Positions 7,295-14,506 of a DNA stretch of 15,604 nucleotides are shown piece after piece. The stretch lies in the NCBI GenBank assembly GCA_030633145.1, contig DAOVTM010000032.1:1-15604 (forward strand), read 5' to 3'. The position numbers and the translations under genes are program-made. Numbering within the stretch: position 1 is the stretch's first letter; every line of letters starts with the position of its first letter. This DNA comes from Desulfobulbaceae bacterium. Lineage in GTDB: Bacteria; Desulfobacterota; Desulfobulbia; Desulfobulbales; Desulfobulbaceae. The notes under the pieces are model-generated. The model saw only the letters and a list, made by a program, of their open reading frames with translations. It had not been told where the DNA came from and ran no database searches.

Positions 7295-9235
7295 ATGGGA
7301 AAGATAATCGGCATTGACCTGGGTACCACCAACTCGTGCGTCGCCATCATGGACGGCGGCGAGCCCAAGGTCATTGAAAACAGCGAGGGCAACCGGACAA
7401 CCCCGTCCATTGTTGCATTCTCAGATAAGGGAGAACGACTGGTGGGTCAGGTTGCCAAACGGCAGGCGGTAACCAACCCCACCAAGACTCTGTTTGCCAT
7501 CAAGCGGCTGATCGGTCGTAAATTTTCGGACGCTGAGGTCAAAAAATCCATTGAGCTGAGTCCTTTTACCATTGTTGAAGGCAGCAACGGTGATGCCATG
7601 GTCGAGGTTGACGGAAAATCGTATTCCGCTGCAGAGATCTCAGCCATGACCCTGGGCAAGATGAAAAAGACCGCTGAGGAGTACCTTGGCGAGGCTGTCA
7701 CCGATGCGGTTGTTACCGTACCAGCCTATTTTAATGATGCCCAGCGCCAGGCCACTAAGGACGCAGGCAAGATTGCCGGACTCAATGTACAGCGTATTAT
7801 CAACGAGCCAACAGCGGCCTCGCTGGCCTACGGTCTTGACAAAAAGGGCGAAGAGAAAATCGCAGTCTTTGATCTTGGCGGCGGTACCTTTGATGTCTCT
7901 ATCCTGGAAATCGGCGACGGTGTCTTTGAGGTAAAATCCACCAACGGTGATACTTTTCTCGGCGGTGAGGACTTTGACATGCGCATTGTCCACTGGCTTG
8001 CCGATGAGTTTAAACGGGAAAACGGTGTTGATTTGCGTCAGGACAAGATGGCTCTGCAGCGCCTCAAGGAAGAGGCGGAAAAGGCCAAAAAAGAGTTGTC
8101 CTCTTCCATGGAGACAGACATCAACCTGCCGTTCATTACTGCGGATGCCTCTGGCCCTAAACATCTGAACATTAAACTGTCCCGGGCAAAACTTGAGGCT
8201 CTGGTGGGTGACCTGATCGACCGCTGTGAAGGCCCCTGCATGACCGCTCTGAAAGATTCCGGTCTGAATGTCTCTGAGATTGACGAGGTAATATTGGTCG
8301 GCGGTATGACCCGGATGCCCAAGGTGCAGGAAAAGGTTAAGGCGATCTTTGGTAAGGATCCCCATAAAGGCGTGAATCCAGACGAGGTAGTTGCCATTGG
8401 TGCAGCCATCCAGGGCGGTGTACTGCAGGGTGATGTCAAAGATGTCCTGCTGCTGGATGTTACCCCGCTCTCTCTGGGCATTGAGACCCTTGGTTCGGTA
8501 ACCACCAAGCTGATCGAGAAGAACACCACGGTTCCGACCAAGAAGAGCCAGATCTTCTCCACTGCGGCTGACAATCAGCCCGCAGTATCCATTCATGTCC
8601 TGCAGGGTGAGCGGGAAATGGCCAATGACAACAAGACAATCGGTCGTTTTGAACTGAACGATATTCCTCCGGCACCCCGTGGCGTACCGCAGATTGAGGT
8701 CACCTTTGACCTGGATGCCAACGGTATCCTCCACGTTTCCGCCAAGGATATGGGAACCGGTAAGGAGCAGTCCATCCGCATCACCGCCTCTTCCGGCTTG
8801 AGCGAGGAAGAGATCGAAAACATGAAAAAGGATGCGGAGCTGCACGCTGACGAGGACAAGAAGCGCAAGGAACTGGTTGAAGCCAAGAACAACGGCGACT
8901 CCATGATTCACATGACTGAAAAGAGCCTGACCGATCTCGGCGACAAGGTTGATGCCGAGACCAAGGGTAATGTGGAGAAAGAAATCGAGAACCTGAAAAC
9001 GGCTCTTGAGAGCGATGATACAGAAACCATCAAAAAGGCCACTGAGGCTCTGACCCAGGCTTCCCATAAGCTGGCGGAATTGATGTATGCACAGGCTTCC
9101 AAGGATCAGCAGGGTGGTGATCCCGGTGCTGGGGCTGCCGGAGCCGCTGGTGCGGCAGGAGCTGGAGCAGCAGGAGCAAACGCTGGCGGTGGAGATGATG
9201 ATGTCGTGGATGCTGACTTTGAAGAAGTAAAGTAA
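7295..9235 (+). CDS. dnaK: Chaperone DnaK (Hsp70), canonical copy
   Basis: This is the major cytoplasmic Hsp70, an ATP-driven foldase working with GrpE and DnaJ. The protein has 646 residues, normal for DnaK. It shows IGIDLGTTNSCVAIMDGG at the N-terminus, FAIKRLIGRKF, VTVPAYFNDAQRQATKDAG, FDLGGGTFDVSILEIGDGVF, EVILVGGMTRMPKVQ and the intact linker DVLLLDVTPLSLG (about 383-395). The beta substrate domain includes VPQIEVTFDLDANGILHVSA, and a helical lid follows. The tail has a Gly/Ala-rich stretch (about 605-630) and ends DDDVVDADFEEVK, the usual bacterial DnaK ending. AGGAG lies 9 nt before the ATG. It is 125 bp after grpE and followed by a strong terminator. It makes a useful in-window reference for the divergent Hsp70 at 3982-6300. 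Confidence 0.98.
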   Translation: MGKIIGIDLGTTNSCVAIMDGGEPKVIENSEGNRTTPSIVAFSDKGERLVGQVAKRQAVTNPTKTLFAIKRLIGRKFSDAEVKKSIELSPFTIVEGSNGDAMVEVDGKSYSAAEISAMTLGKMKKTAEEYLGEAVTDAVVTVPAYFNDAQRQATKDAGKIAGLNVQRIINEPTAASLAYGLDKKGEEKIAVFDLGGGTFDVSILEIGDGVFEVKSTNGDTFLGGEDFDMRIVHWLADEFKRENGVDLRQDKMALQRLKEEAEKAKKELSSSMETDINLPFITADASGPKHLNIKLSRAKLEALVGDLIDRCEGPCMTALKDSGLNVSEIDEVILVGGMTRMPKVQEKVKAIFGKDPHKGVNPDEVVAIGAAIQGGVLQGDVKDVLLLDVTPLSLGIETLGSVTTKLIEKNTTVPTKKSQIFSTAADNQPAVSIHVLQGEREMANDNKTIGRFELNDIPPAPRGVPQIEVTFDLDANGILHVSAKDMGTGKEQSIRITASSGLSEEEIENMKKDAELHADEDKKRKELVEAKNNGDSMIHMTEKSLTDLGDKVDAETKGNVEKEIENLKTALESDDTETIKKATEALTQASHKLAELMYAQASKDQQGGDPGAGAAGAAGAAGAGAAGANAGGGDDDVVDADFEEVK

Positions 9236-9258
9236 GCTGACACTGCAAAAAGCTGAAC

Positions 9259-9300
9259 AGGGGAGGGGAGATGAAAATCTCCCCTCCCCTTTTTTTTGTT
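9259..9300 (+). terminator. Strong intrinsic terminator after dnaK
   Basis: A perfect 14-bp stem AGGGGAGGGGAGAT (9259-9272) pairs with ATCTCCCCTCCCCT (9277-9290) around a GAAA tetraloop (9273-9276, GNRA type). An uninterrupted run of T follows to 9297, then GTTTTTGG. It starts 23 bp after the dnaK stop and separates grpE-dnaK from trpS. Confidence 0.95.
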
Positions 9301-9358
9301 TTTGGGGTATAATCTCCCTTTACCTTTTAGAGAACCTCAAAACCATATACTTGAAACC

Positions 9359-10327
9359 ATGAAACGAATACTCTCAGGAATCCAGCCTTCAGGCCAACTC
9401 CATATCGGCAACTATTTCGGCATGATGAAGACCATGATCTCCAATATGGAGAAATCAGACCTCTACGTTTTTATCGTTGACCTCCATGCCCTCACCTCAG
9501 TCCATGACCGGGACAGATTATCCACCGGTACTCTCGAAGCGGCTGCCGACTTCCTGGCTCTGGGTCTTGACCCGGAAAAATGTACCTTCTGGGTTCAGTC
9601 CGATGTCCCCGAGGTCTGTGAACTGACCTGGATACTCTCCACCCTGACCCCCATGGGGTTACTGGAACGGTGCCACTCCTACAAAGACAAGGTTGCCAAG
9701 GGAATTGCCGCCAGCCATGGGCTGTTTGCCTATCCGGTCCTGATGGCCGCAGACATCCTCCTCTATCAGTCGGAAATCGTCCCGGTGGGCAAAGATCAAA
9801 AACAACACCTGGAAGTTGCCCGGGATATTGCCATTAAATTCAACAACACCTTTGGCGACACCTTTGTAGTGCCGGAACCTGCCATCAGTGAGACCACGGC
9901 CACAGTACCCGGCCTGGATGGACAGAAGATGTCTAAATCCTACGGCAACACTATTCCCATCTTTCTGGACGACAAACCGCTGCGCAAAAAAATCATGTCG
10001 ATCCAAACCGATGCCACCCCGGTGGAAGATCCCAAGAACCCGGACACCTGCAACCTGTACACTATGCTCAAGCTCTTTGCCTCTCAGGAAAAGATGGCAG
10101 ATGTGCATGACCTCTATGTAAACGGCGGGGCAGCTTATGGCTACCTCAAGCAGGATTTGTTTGAGCTTGTCAGGGATTACTACGCAGATGCCAGGACAAA
10201 GAAAAAAGAGCTGCTGAATAATCAAGATTATTTACGACAAATTCTCGCTGCCGGGGCGGACAAGGCCCGTGAAAAAGCCACGCAAACCATTGAAACTGTT
10301 AGAGACCGGGTAGGATTGCAGTATTGA
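9359..10327 (+). CDS. trpS: Tryptophan--tRNA ligase
   Basis: This class I aminoacyl-tRNA synthetase charges tRNA-Trp in the cytoplasm. The protein has 322 residues, normal for bacterial TrpS. Residues 7-21 are GIQPSGQLHIGNYFG, containing the HIGH-type signature as HIGN. DGQKMSKSYGN contains the KMSKS loop at 190-194. Other typical stretches are YPVLMAADILLYQSEIVPVG and DQKQHLEVARDIA. The frame is open from an ATG at 9296, but that codon lies in the dnaK terminator's T-run and would add 21 atypical residues, so the ATG at 9359 is chosen. The ribosome site is weak. A TATAAT at 9308-9313 may be the -10 of its promoter, but no clear -35 is seen. The next gene begins one base after the stop. Confidence 0.96.
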   Translation: MKRILSGIQPSGQLHIGNYFGMMKTMISNMEKSDLYVFIVDLHALTSVHDRDRLSTGTLEAAADFLALGLDPEKCTFWVQSDVPEVCELTWILSTLTPMGLLERCHSYKDKVAKGIAASHGLFAYPVLMAADILLYQSEIVPVGKDQKQHLEVARDIAIKFNNTFGDTFVVPEPAISETTATVPGLDGQKMSKSYGNTIPIFLDDKPLRKKIMSIQTDATPVEDPKNPDTCNLYTMLKLFASQEKMADVHDLYVNGGAAYGYLKQDLFELVRDYYADARTKKKELLNNQDYLRQILAAGADKAREKATQTIETVRDRVGLQY

Positions 10328-10328
10328 T

Positions 10329-11024
10329 ATGCAGGGACAGGATCAGCATTGGGATATGGCACCAAATAAGGCCAAGGCGTTGCAGCTTGCCAGACGGCAA
10401 CTGTCCGAGCTGGTCTGTGATGCTGTAAACCTTGAAGGGATCAACTTTACTTTGCCTGAAATTCAGACCCTTCTTGACGGCATAACCGTTGGAGGGCATA
10501 AGCTTTCAGATCAGCAGATAGTACTCAATCAGTCAGAGGCATGGCTGACTCTGTTTAGATGGTTACAAGAGGATACGTTTGAACTTGCCCTGGAAAAAAC
10601 CTGTCAACTCCACGCAATAGCCGCAAAGGATGAAGCCCTTGAATGGGGGCGGTTCCGTTCGGGCGGGGTAACAATAGCAGGCACCGAATACATGCCTCCC
10701 AATGCTGGCGAACTACCAGTCCTCTTTGGCAAGATGATTAAAAATGCTCAGGAGTTAGAGGATATTTACGATCAGGCCATTTTTATTTTTCTCAGCATGG
10801 CACGATTCCAGTTTTTTTACGATGTAAATAAACGCTTGGGTCGCTTCATGATGAACGGCCTACTGCTGGATGCCGGATTTCCGGCTATAAATCTTCCCGC
10901 AAAGCGTCAACTGGAATTTAACCGTCTCATGCTTTCATTTTACACATCAGGCGATCAGCAACCCATGAATCGCTTTCTTCGCTCCTGTCTTGATGAACGG
11001 GTGATACAAATAATACGGGAATAA
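10329..11024 (+). CDS. Fic-fold protein with degenerate catalytic motif
   Basis: This 231-residue protein follows the Fic layout. Residues 31-49 (DAVNLEGINFTLPEIQTLL) match the N-terminal inhibitory-helix region of Fic proteins, normally (S/T)xxxE(G/N); here E36-G37 are kept but the Ser/Thr position is Ala32. The flap region reads WGRFRSGGVTIAGTEYMPP (106-124). The catalytic loop is QFFYDVNKRLGR (161-172) where active Fic enzymes have HPFxDGN(G/K)RxxR, so His is Gln161 and Gly is Val166. Fic enzymes usually transfer AMP to a target hydroxyl using that histidine, so this one is probably not a normal AMP transferase. It begins one base after the trpS stop, implying translational coupling. No toxin-antitoxin partner is adjacent. 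The fold is confident; the activity is unknown. Confidence 0.75.
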   Translation: MQGQDQHWDMAPNKAKALQLARRQLSELVCDAVNLEGINFTLPEIQTLLDGITVGGHKLSDQQIVLNQSEAWLTLFRWLQEDTFELALEKTCQLHAIAAKDEALEWGRFRSGGVTIAGTEYMPPNAGELPVLFGKMIKNAQELEDIYDQAIFIFLSMARFQFFYDVNKRLGRFMMNGLLLDAGFPAINLPAKRQLEFNRLMLSFYTSGDQQPMNRFLRSCLDERVIQIIRE

Positions 11025-11027
11025 AAA

Positions 11028-11053
11028 AGGCCGATTCCCAAAGGAACCGGCCT
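11028..11053 (-). terminator. Intrinsic terminator for the minus-strand FKBP/small-protein transcript
   Basis: Arms AGGCCG (11028-11033) and CGGCCT (11048-11053) pair, then one A/C mismatch, then TTCC with GGAA around a 4-nt loop. Read on the minus strand, the stem runs straight into TTTTTT (plus-strand A-run 11023-11028). On the plus strand no T-run follows, so it mainly stops leftward transcription. It starts 6 bp after the stop of the small cysteine-rich ORF. It may also partly stop trpS-fic read-through. Confidence 0.8.
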
Positions 11054-11059
11054 GATAAC

Positions 11060-11215
11060 TCACTTGTTTTCACCTTTTTTCTTTTCCGAACCACATTTAC
11101 ATTTGGCCTCAAGCTTACATTGCTGCTGCAGCTTCACAGGACATTTTTTACAATGCTTGCTCTTCTTCTTGTATTTGCGGCAACATTTTTTCTTCAGCTT
11201 AATGATCGGCTCCAA
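11060..11215 (-). CDS. Small lysine/cysteine-rich protein with non-ATG start
   Basis: This 51-codon frame is too short for most gene callers. From a TTG at 11215 it reads MEPIIKLKKKCCRKYKKKSK, then HCKKCPVKLQQQCKLEAKCK, ending in CGSEKKKGENK. It has seven cysteines (11, 12, 22, 25, 33, 39, 41) in CC, HCxxC and CxC arrangements with about 18 lysines, suggesting metal or nucleic-acid binding. No ATG occurs in frame. Either the TTG is used, or the ATT at 11201-11203 (giving MKLKKKCC...), which has GGAG 6 nt upstream. An in-frame TAA lies just upstream of the TTG. It is 59 bp after the FKBP gene, and a terminator follows its stop by 6 bp, which supports it being the last cistron. The function is not recognised. 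Confidence 0.6.
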   Translation of the reverse strand: MEPIIKLKKKCCRKYKKKSKHCKKCPVKLQQQCKLEAKCKCGSEKKKGENK

Positions 11216-11274
11216 AGAAATGGTTTAAACAAAAATTCCACATAAGAAAAGCAGAAACAAGTACCGCCAGCAGT

Positions 11275-12015
11275 CTATTTCTTAGCCTTGGTGTCCTTCT
11301 CTGCGGCAGGTATCTCTTCCTCAGCCTTGACAATCTCAATCAGCTCTACCTCAAAGAGAAGCATTGAACCCGGCTCAATCACCGGCGGCGCACCACGGTC
11401 TCCGTAGGCCAGTTCAGGAGCCAGGAAGAGTTGGCAGGTGGTACCTTCCTTCATCAGCAACAGAGCCTCTGTCCAGCCGGGGATAACCTGATTCACGTTA
11501 AATTCAGCAGGCTCATTGCGCTTATAGGAACTATCAAATTCAGTCCCGTCCAGCAAGGTTCCCTTATAGTGAACCTTGACAGTATCCCCAGCCTTGGGCA
11601 CGGCACCCTCGCCCTGTTTAACAACCTTGTACTGGAGGCCGGAATCGGTGGTCTTAACCCCTTCCTTACCCTTGTTTTCCGCCAGGAATTTCTCGGCGGC
11701 TTTTTTATTGGTGGCAGTCATCTCCTGCATCTTTTCTATCTGCTTTTTCTGCTGGTTGGCTGCAAACTGCTTCTGTACTGCGGCGGCATCTTCCGGGGTC
11801 ATCAAGACATCTTTGCCGTTATAGGAATCAGCAATTCCTTTCTGAATGACTGTCAGATCAAGATCTTCACCCAGAGTTTTAAAATAGGAACCCAAGTCCA
11901 TGCCCAGGGCATAGCTAAGTTTCTGCACATCGGTCTTCAACTCGATTTTCTCTTCTGCTACTGCCGGGACGGCAGCCAGCATCAGTACACATACTACTGT
12001 TAATACACGCTTCAT
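11275..12015 (-). CDS. Exported FKBP-type peptidyl-prolyl cis-trans isomerase (FkpA/Mip-like)
   Basis: This enzyme catalyses proline isomerisation during folding of exported proteins. The 246-residue protein starts with a signal peptide (MKRVLTVVCVLMLAAVPAVA, likely cleaved after residue 20), so it acts in the periplasm. Residues about 25-120 are the helical dimerisation domain of FkpA/Mip proteins (KLSYALGMDLG...TPEDAAAVQKQF). The FKBP core spans about 143-229: GDTVKVHYKGTLLDGTEFDSS, VIPGWTEALLLMKEG, LAPELAYGDRGAPPVIEPGS and LLFEVELIEI, with the usual active-site residues. The lysine- and alanine-rich tail (230-246) is unassigned. AAGGAG lies about 7 nt before the ATG. A TATAAA on the minus strand at 12036-12041 may be a -10, with no good -35. 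The permease gene ends 89 bp upstream. Confidence 0.94.
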   Translation of the reverse strand: MKRVLTVVCVLMLAAVPAVAEEKIELKTDVQKLSYALGMDLGSYFKTLGEDLDLTVIQKGIADSYNGKDVLMTPEDAAAVQKQFAANQQKKQIEKMQEMTATNKKAAEKFLAENKGKEGVKTTDSGLQYKVVKQGEGAVPKAGDTVKVHYKGTLLDGTEFDSSYKRNEPAEFNVNQVIPGWTEALLLMKEGTTCQLFLAPELAYGDRGAPPVIEPGSMLLFEVELIEIVKAEEEIPAAEKDTKAKK

Positions 12016-12104
12016 ACATTCTCCTTCTTGATTAGTTTATACCTTTAAATGGCTTCAAGACCACAATGTAAGCATAGTACTTCATTTGCGCAAAGAAAAA
12101 CCAC

Positions 12105-12464
12105 TTACTTTTTAAAAAAAATATAGAGGGCCAACAGCATCAAAATAACCGCAAAGATCTTCTTAAACTGCCCGGTTGAGACATGCTCCACCAGCCTGGC
12201 TCCAATCTGGGCTCCAACCACCCCGCCGATGCCCAGCAGAATGCCCACCCGGTAATCAACATCACCGAGTTTATTATGGGCGACCAAGGCGGAAATGGAG
12301 ATAACCAAGATGGCCAGAAAACAGGTCCCCACCGCCTTGGGGGGAGCAAACCCCATATAGAGCAGGATGGGGATCATGAGAAATCCACCGCCCAGACCGG
12401 TGAATGCAGCTCCTACTCCTACTCCGGTACCGGCCAGAACCAGAAGAATTGACTGTAACTCCAT
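12105..12464 (-). CDS. Half-size TSUP (TauE/SafE) family membrane permease
   Basis: The 119-residue protein is mostly membrane segments. These are about residues 4-30 (ILLVLAGTGVGVGAAFTGLG), 44-62 (VGTCFLAILVISISALVAH), 72-92 (VGILLGIGGVVGAQIGARL) and 100-116 (FAVILMLLALYIFF). TGLGGGFLMIPILLYMG and GGVVGAQIGARL are typical of TauE/SafE family carriers, which move sulfite, sulfonates or other small organic anions. Full family members have about 250 residues with two such halves, so this is one repeat and may work as a dimer. The frame could begin at an ATG at 12509, but that codon lies inside the inverted repeat and adds a hydrophilic stretch. The ATG at 12464, with AGGGA upstream, is preferred. 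It lies between fumarase and FKBP on the same strand. The substrate cannot be told. Confidence 0.8.
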   Translation of the reverse strand: MELQSILLVLAGTGVGVGAAFTGLGGGFLMIPILLYMGFAPPKAVGTCFLAILVISISALVAHNKLGDVDYRVGILLGIGGVVGAQIGARLVEHVSTGQFKKIFAVILMLLALYIFFKK

Positions 12465-12486
12465 TGTTAAACTATCCCTGTTATTT

Positions 12487-12560
12487 ATCCGCAGATGACG
12501 CAGATTCACGCAGATTATTTTTTCTGTTTTTTATCTGCGCAATCTGCGTAATCTGTGGAT
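12487..12560. repeat. Inverted repeat built from CGCAGAT units
   Basis: The left arm (12487-12515) begins ATCCGCAGATGACGCAGATT and contains three copies of GCAGAT. The right arm (12533-12560) is its near reverse complement, ending TAATCTGTGGAT. Only a few mismatches and one gap separate the arms. The T-rich loop (12516-12532) includes TTTTTTCTGTTTTTT. The repeat abuts the fumarase stop codon. Such units are widespread intergenic repeats in many bacterial genomes. It may act as a terminator or attenuator or as a mobile non-coding repeat. Its role is unknown. Confidence 0.85.
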
Positions 12561-14179
12561 CATCCAAGCTGTTGAAAGAAATCATTCCCCTTATCATCCA
12601 CCAGGATAAAGGCAGGAAAATCCTCCACCTCAATCCGCCAGACCGCCTCCATGCCCAGTTCCGGAAAATCAATACATTCCACCCGGCGGATATTTTCCTC
12701 AGCAAGCAGGGCTGCAGGGCCACCGATAGAGCCCAGGTAAAAACCACCGTGTTTTTGACAGGCATCAGTGACCTGTTGCGAACGGTTTCCCTTGGCAATC
12801 ATGACCATGGAACCGCCCTTGCCCTGCAAGAGATCCACATAGGAGTCCATCCGTCCGGCAGTGGTCGGGCCAAAGGAACCGGACGGCTTGCCCGGAGGAG
12901 TCTTGGCAGGCCCGGCATAATAGACCGGATGATTTTTCAAATAGTCGGGTAACGATTCCCCCCTGTCCAGCATCTCTTTCCATTTTGCATGGGCAATATC
13001 CCTCCCAACGATAATGGAACCGGTGAGCAGCACCCGTGCCGCAACCGGGTACCGACTTAACTGCTCCAGAATCTGTGCCATGGGCTGGTTCAGATCAATG
13101 ATTACAGCCTGATTGTCGCTGCTGTCACGCAGGTCTTTTGGAATCAACCGACCCGGATTACGATCCAGCTCTTCCAGCCAGATCCCCTCCCGATCAATAC
13201 GAGCCTTGAGGTTCCGATCCGCTGAACAGGACACCCCCATGCCGATGGGACAGGAGGCACCATGACGAGGCAGCCGGATCACCCTGACATCATGGGCAAA
13301 ACATTTACCGCCAAACTGGGCACCGATGCCCAACTTTCCTGCCTCAACCAGTAACTGCTCTTCAAGCTCCAGGTCACGGAAGGCCTGTCCCTGCTTATTA
13401 CCGCTCTTCGGCAGTGTGTCCAGATATTTTGTCGAGGCCAGCTTAACGGTTTTCAGGTTGGCCTCCGCAGAGGTGCCGCCAATAACAAAGGCGATGTGGT
13501 AGGGAGGACAGGCAGCCGTACCCAGGCTCTTCATCTTGTCAATGAGAAAGGAAAGCAGGGCAGTGGGATTGAGCAAAGCCCGGGTTTCCTGGAAAAGAAA
13601 GCTCTTATTGGCACTGCCGCCGCCTTTGGCAATGAAGAGAAAGCGGTACTGGTCACCGGGGACGGCATAGATGTCGATCTGGGCTGGCAGGTTGTCGCCG
13701 CTGTTGACCTCCTCAAACATGGCGAGGGGTGCGGTCTGCGAATAGCGTAGATTTTCACAGGTATAAGCATCAAATATTCCGTGTGATAACTGCTCCGTGT
13801 CATCACAGCCAGTCCACACCTGCTGCCCTTTTTTTGCCATCACAATGGCGGTACCGGTGTCCTGACAGACAGGCAGGATTTCCTCAGCCGCAATTGCCGC
13901 ATTCTTCAGCATGGCCAGGGCAACGACCCGGTCATTTTCCGAGGCATCAGGGTCATCAAGAATGTCCGCAACCTGCTGGTTATGTTCGTTTCGGAGAAAA
14001 AATGAGACATCATGGAAGGCTGTCCGAGCCATTTCCCGCAGCCCCTCCGGGCTAACCTTGAGAATCTCATGTCCAGCAAACGGCTCCAGAGAAACATACT
14101 GCTCCGAACCCTTGAGACGACGATATTCGGTCGTGTCCTGGCCTAAGGGGAAGGGGTCTTGAAAGGTAAACTCCACCAT
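12560..14179 (-). CDS. Class I fumarate hydratase (iron-sulfur, single chain)
   Basis: This enzyme interconverts fumarate and (S)-malate with an oxygen-sensitive 4Fe-4S cluster. The 539-residue product is the one-chain (alpha plus beta fused) form, similar in length to E. coli FumA/FumB. The three cluster cysteines are C105 (ILPVCQDTGTA), C224 (GTAACPPYH) and C318 (GMGVSCSADRN). Their spacing of 119 and 94 residues equals that in characterised class I fumarases. KGGGSANKSFLF (184-195) and GAQFGGKCFAHDVRVIRLPRHGAS are family motifs, and the C-terminal domain carries TTAGRMD. AAGGAG lies just before the ATG. It leads the minus-strand run fumarase, TSUP, FKBP. In a sulfate-reducing anaerobe it would serve the reductive or oxidative C4-dicarboxylate branch. 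The related L(+)-tartrate dehydratase is less likely, given the fused form. It is divergent from iorA. Confidence 0.95.
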   Translation of the reverse strand: MVEFTFQDPFPLGQDTTEYRRLKGSEQYVSLEPFAGHEILKVSPEGLREMARTAFHDVSFFLRNEHNQQVADILDDPDASENDRVVALAMLKNAAIAAEEILPVCQDTGTAIVMAKKGQQVWTGCDDTEQLSHGIFDAYTCENLRYSQTAPLAMFEEVNSGDNLPAQIDIYAVPGDQYRFLFIAKGGGSANKSFLFQETRALLNPTALLSFLIDKMKSLGTAACPPYHIAFVIGGTSAEANLKTVKLASTKYLDTLPKSGNKQGQAFRDLELEEQLLVEAGKLGIGAQFGGKCFAHDVRVIRLPRHGASCPIGMGVSCSADRNLKARIDREGIWLEELDRNPGRLIPKDLRDSSDNQAVIIDLNQPMAQILEQLSRYPVAARVLLTGSIIVGRDIAHAKWKEMLDRGESLPDYLKNHPVYYAGPAKTPPGKPSGSFGPTTAGRMDSYVDLLQGKGGSMVMIAKGNRSQQVTDACQKHGGFYLGSIGGPAALLAEENIRRVECIDFPELGMEAVWRIEVEDFPAFILVDDKGNDFFQQLG

Positions 14180-14199
14180 ACTCGCTCCTTAATTTATTA

Positions 14200-14273
14200 C
14201 CACAGAGGACATAAAGAGTACAAAGAACGCCAAAAACATTCTTGTTTTTCTGTCACCTCTGTCTTCTCTGTGG
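14200..14273. repeat. Inverted repeat with CCACAGAG ends
   Basis: The ends CCACAGAG (14200-14207) and CTCTGTGG (14266-14273) are perfect 8-bp inverted copies. The inner sequence is loosely symmetrical, with purine-rich GGACATAAAGAG on the left and CACCTCTGTCTTCTC on the right. It resembles the common 'ACCACAGAGG...' intergenic repeat seen in many bacteria. No coding capacity is visible. Confidence 0.65.
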
Positions 14274-14305
14274 AGAGTAAAGAATTGTCCCAAATAATGG
14301 CTGCT

Positions 14306-14333
14306 TTGAACAATTGAACTCATTGTATATCAT
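14306..14333 (+). promoter_or_regulatory. Possible promoter for iorA
   Basis: TTGAAC (14306-14311; 4 of 6 to TTGACA) is followed after 16 nt by TATCAT (14328-14333; 5 of 6 to TATAAT). It would give a leader of about 165 nt. It was found by eye in an AT-rich region, so chance is possible. Confidence 0.3.
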
Positions 14334-14506
14334 GCAGGACGATGCGGGCAAGGAAAGAATTGAAAAAGATAGAAGAAAAATATTGCCTGCCCGTCGGTGA
14401 TAGGGTAGTAATTCAAGGTTGTTTACCGTATCCACCGGGTCAACAACCATTCCCGGTAAAAAGAGAGAAACACAAACAATAAAATCAGCAAAACCAGGAG
14501 TATTCA

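Larger units (their letters stand above)
14180..14506. promoter_or_regulatory. Divergent intergenic region between fumarase and iorA
   Basis: This 327-bp stretch has no convincing gene. It contains the CCACAGAG inverted repeat (14200-14273), a possible promoter towards iorA at 14306-14333 (TTGAAC, 16 nt, TATCAT), and overlapping hairpins in the presumed iorA leader (14417-14460). The only strong translation signals are AAGGAG for fumarase on the minus strand and AGGAG for iorA. Confidence 0.6.

Noticed and set aside
7640..9067. 475-residue open frame on the minus strand
   Set aside because: It lies wholly antisense to canonical dnaK, whose protein is unmistakable. Long antisense frames are common opposite biased coding sequence.
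9296..9358. Upstream ATG extending trpS by 21 residues
   Set aside because: The codon sits in the T-run of the dnaK terminator, and TrpS proteins normally begin close to the GIQPSG motif.
11028..11053. Terminator for trpS-fic on the plus strand
   Set aside because: The hairpin has its T-run only when read on the minus strand. On the plus strand it is followed by GATAACTC, so it was assigned to the minus-strand transcript.
12465..12509. Upstream ATG extending the TSUP permease
   Set aside because: It would start inside the inverted repeat and add a hydrophilic stretch before the first membrane span.
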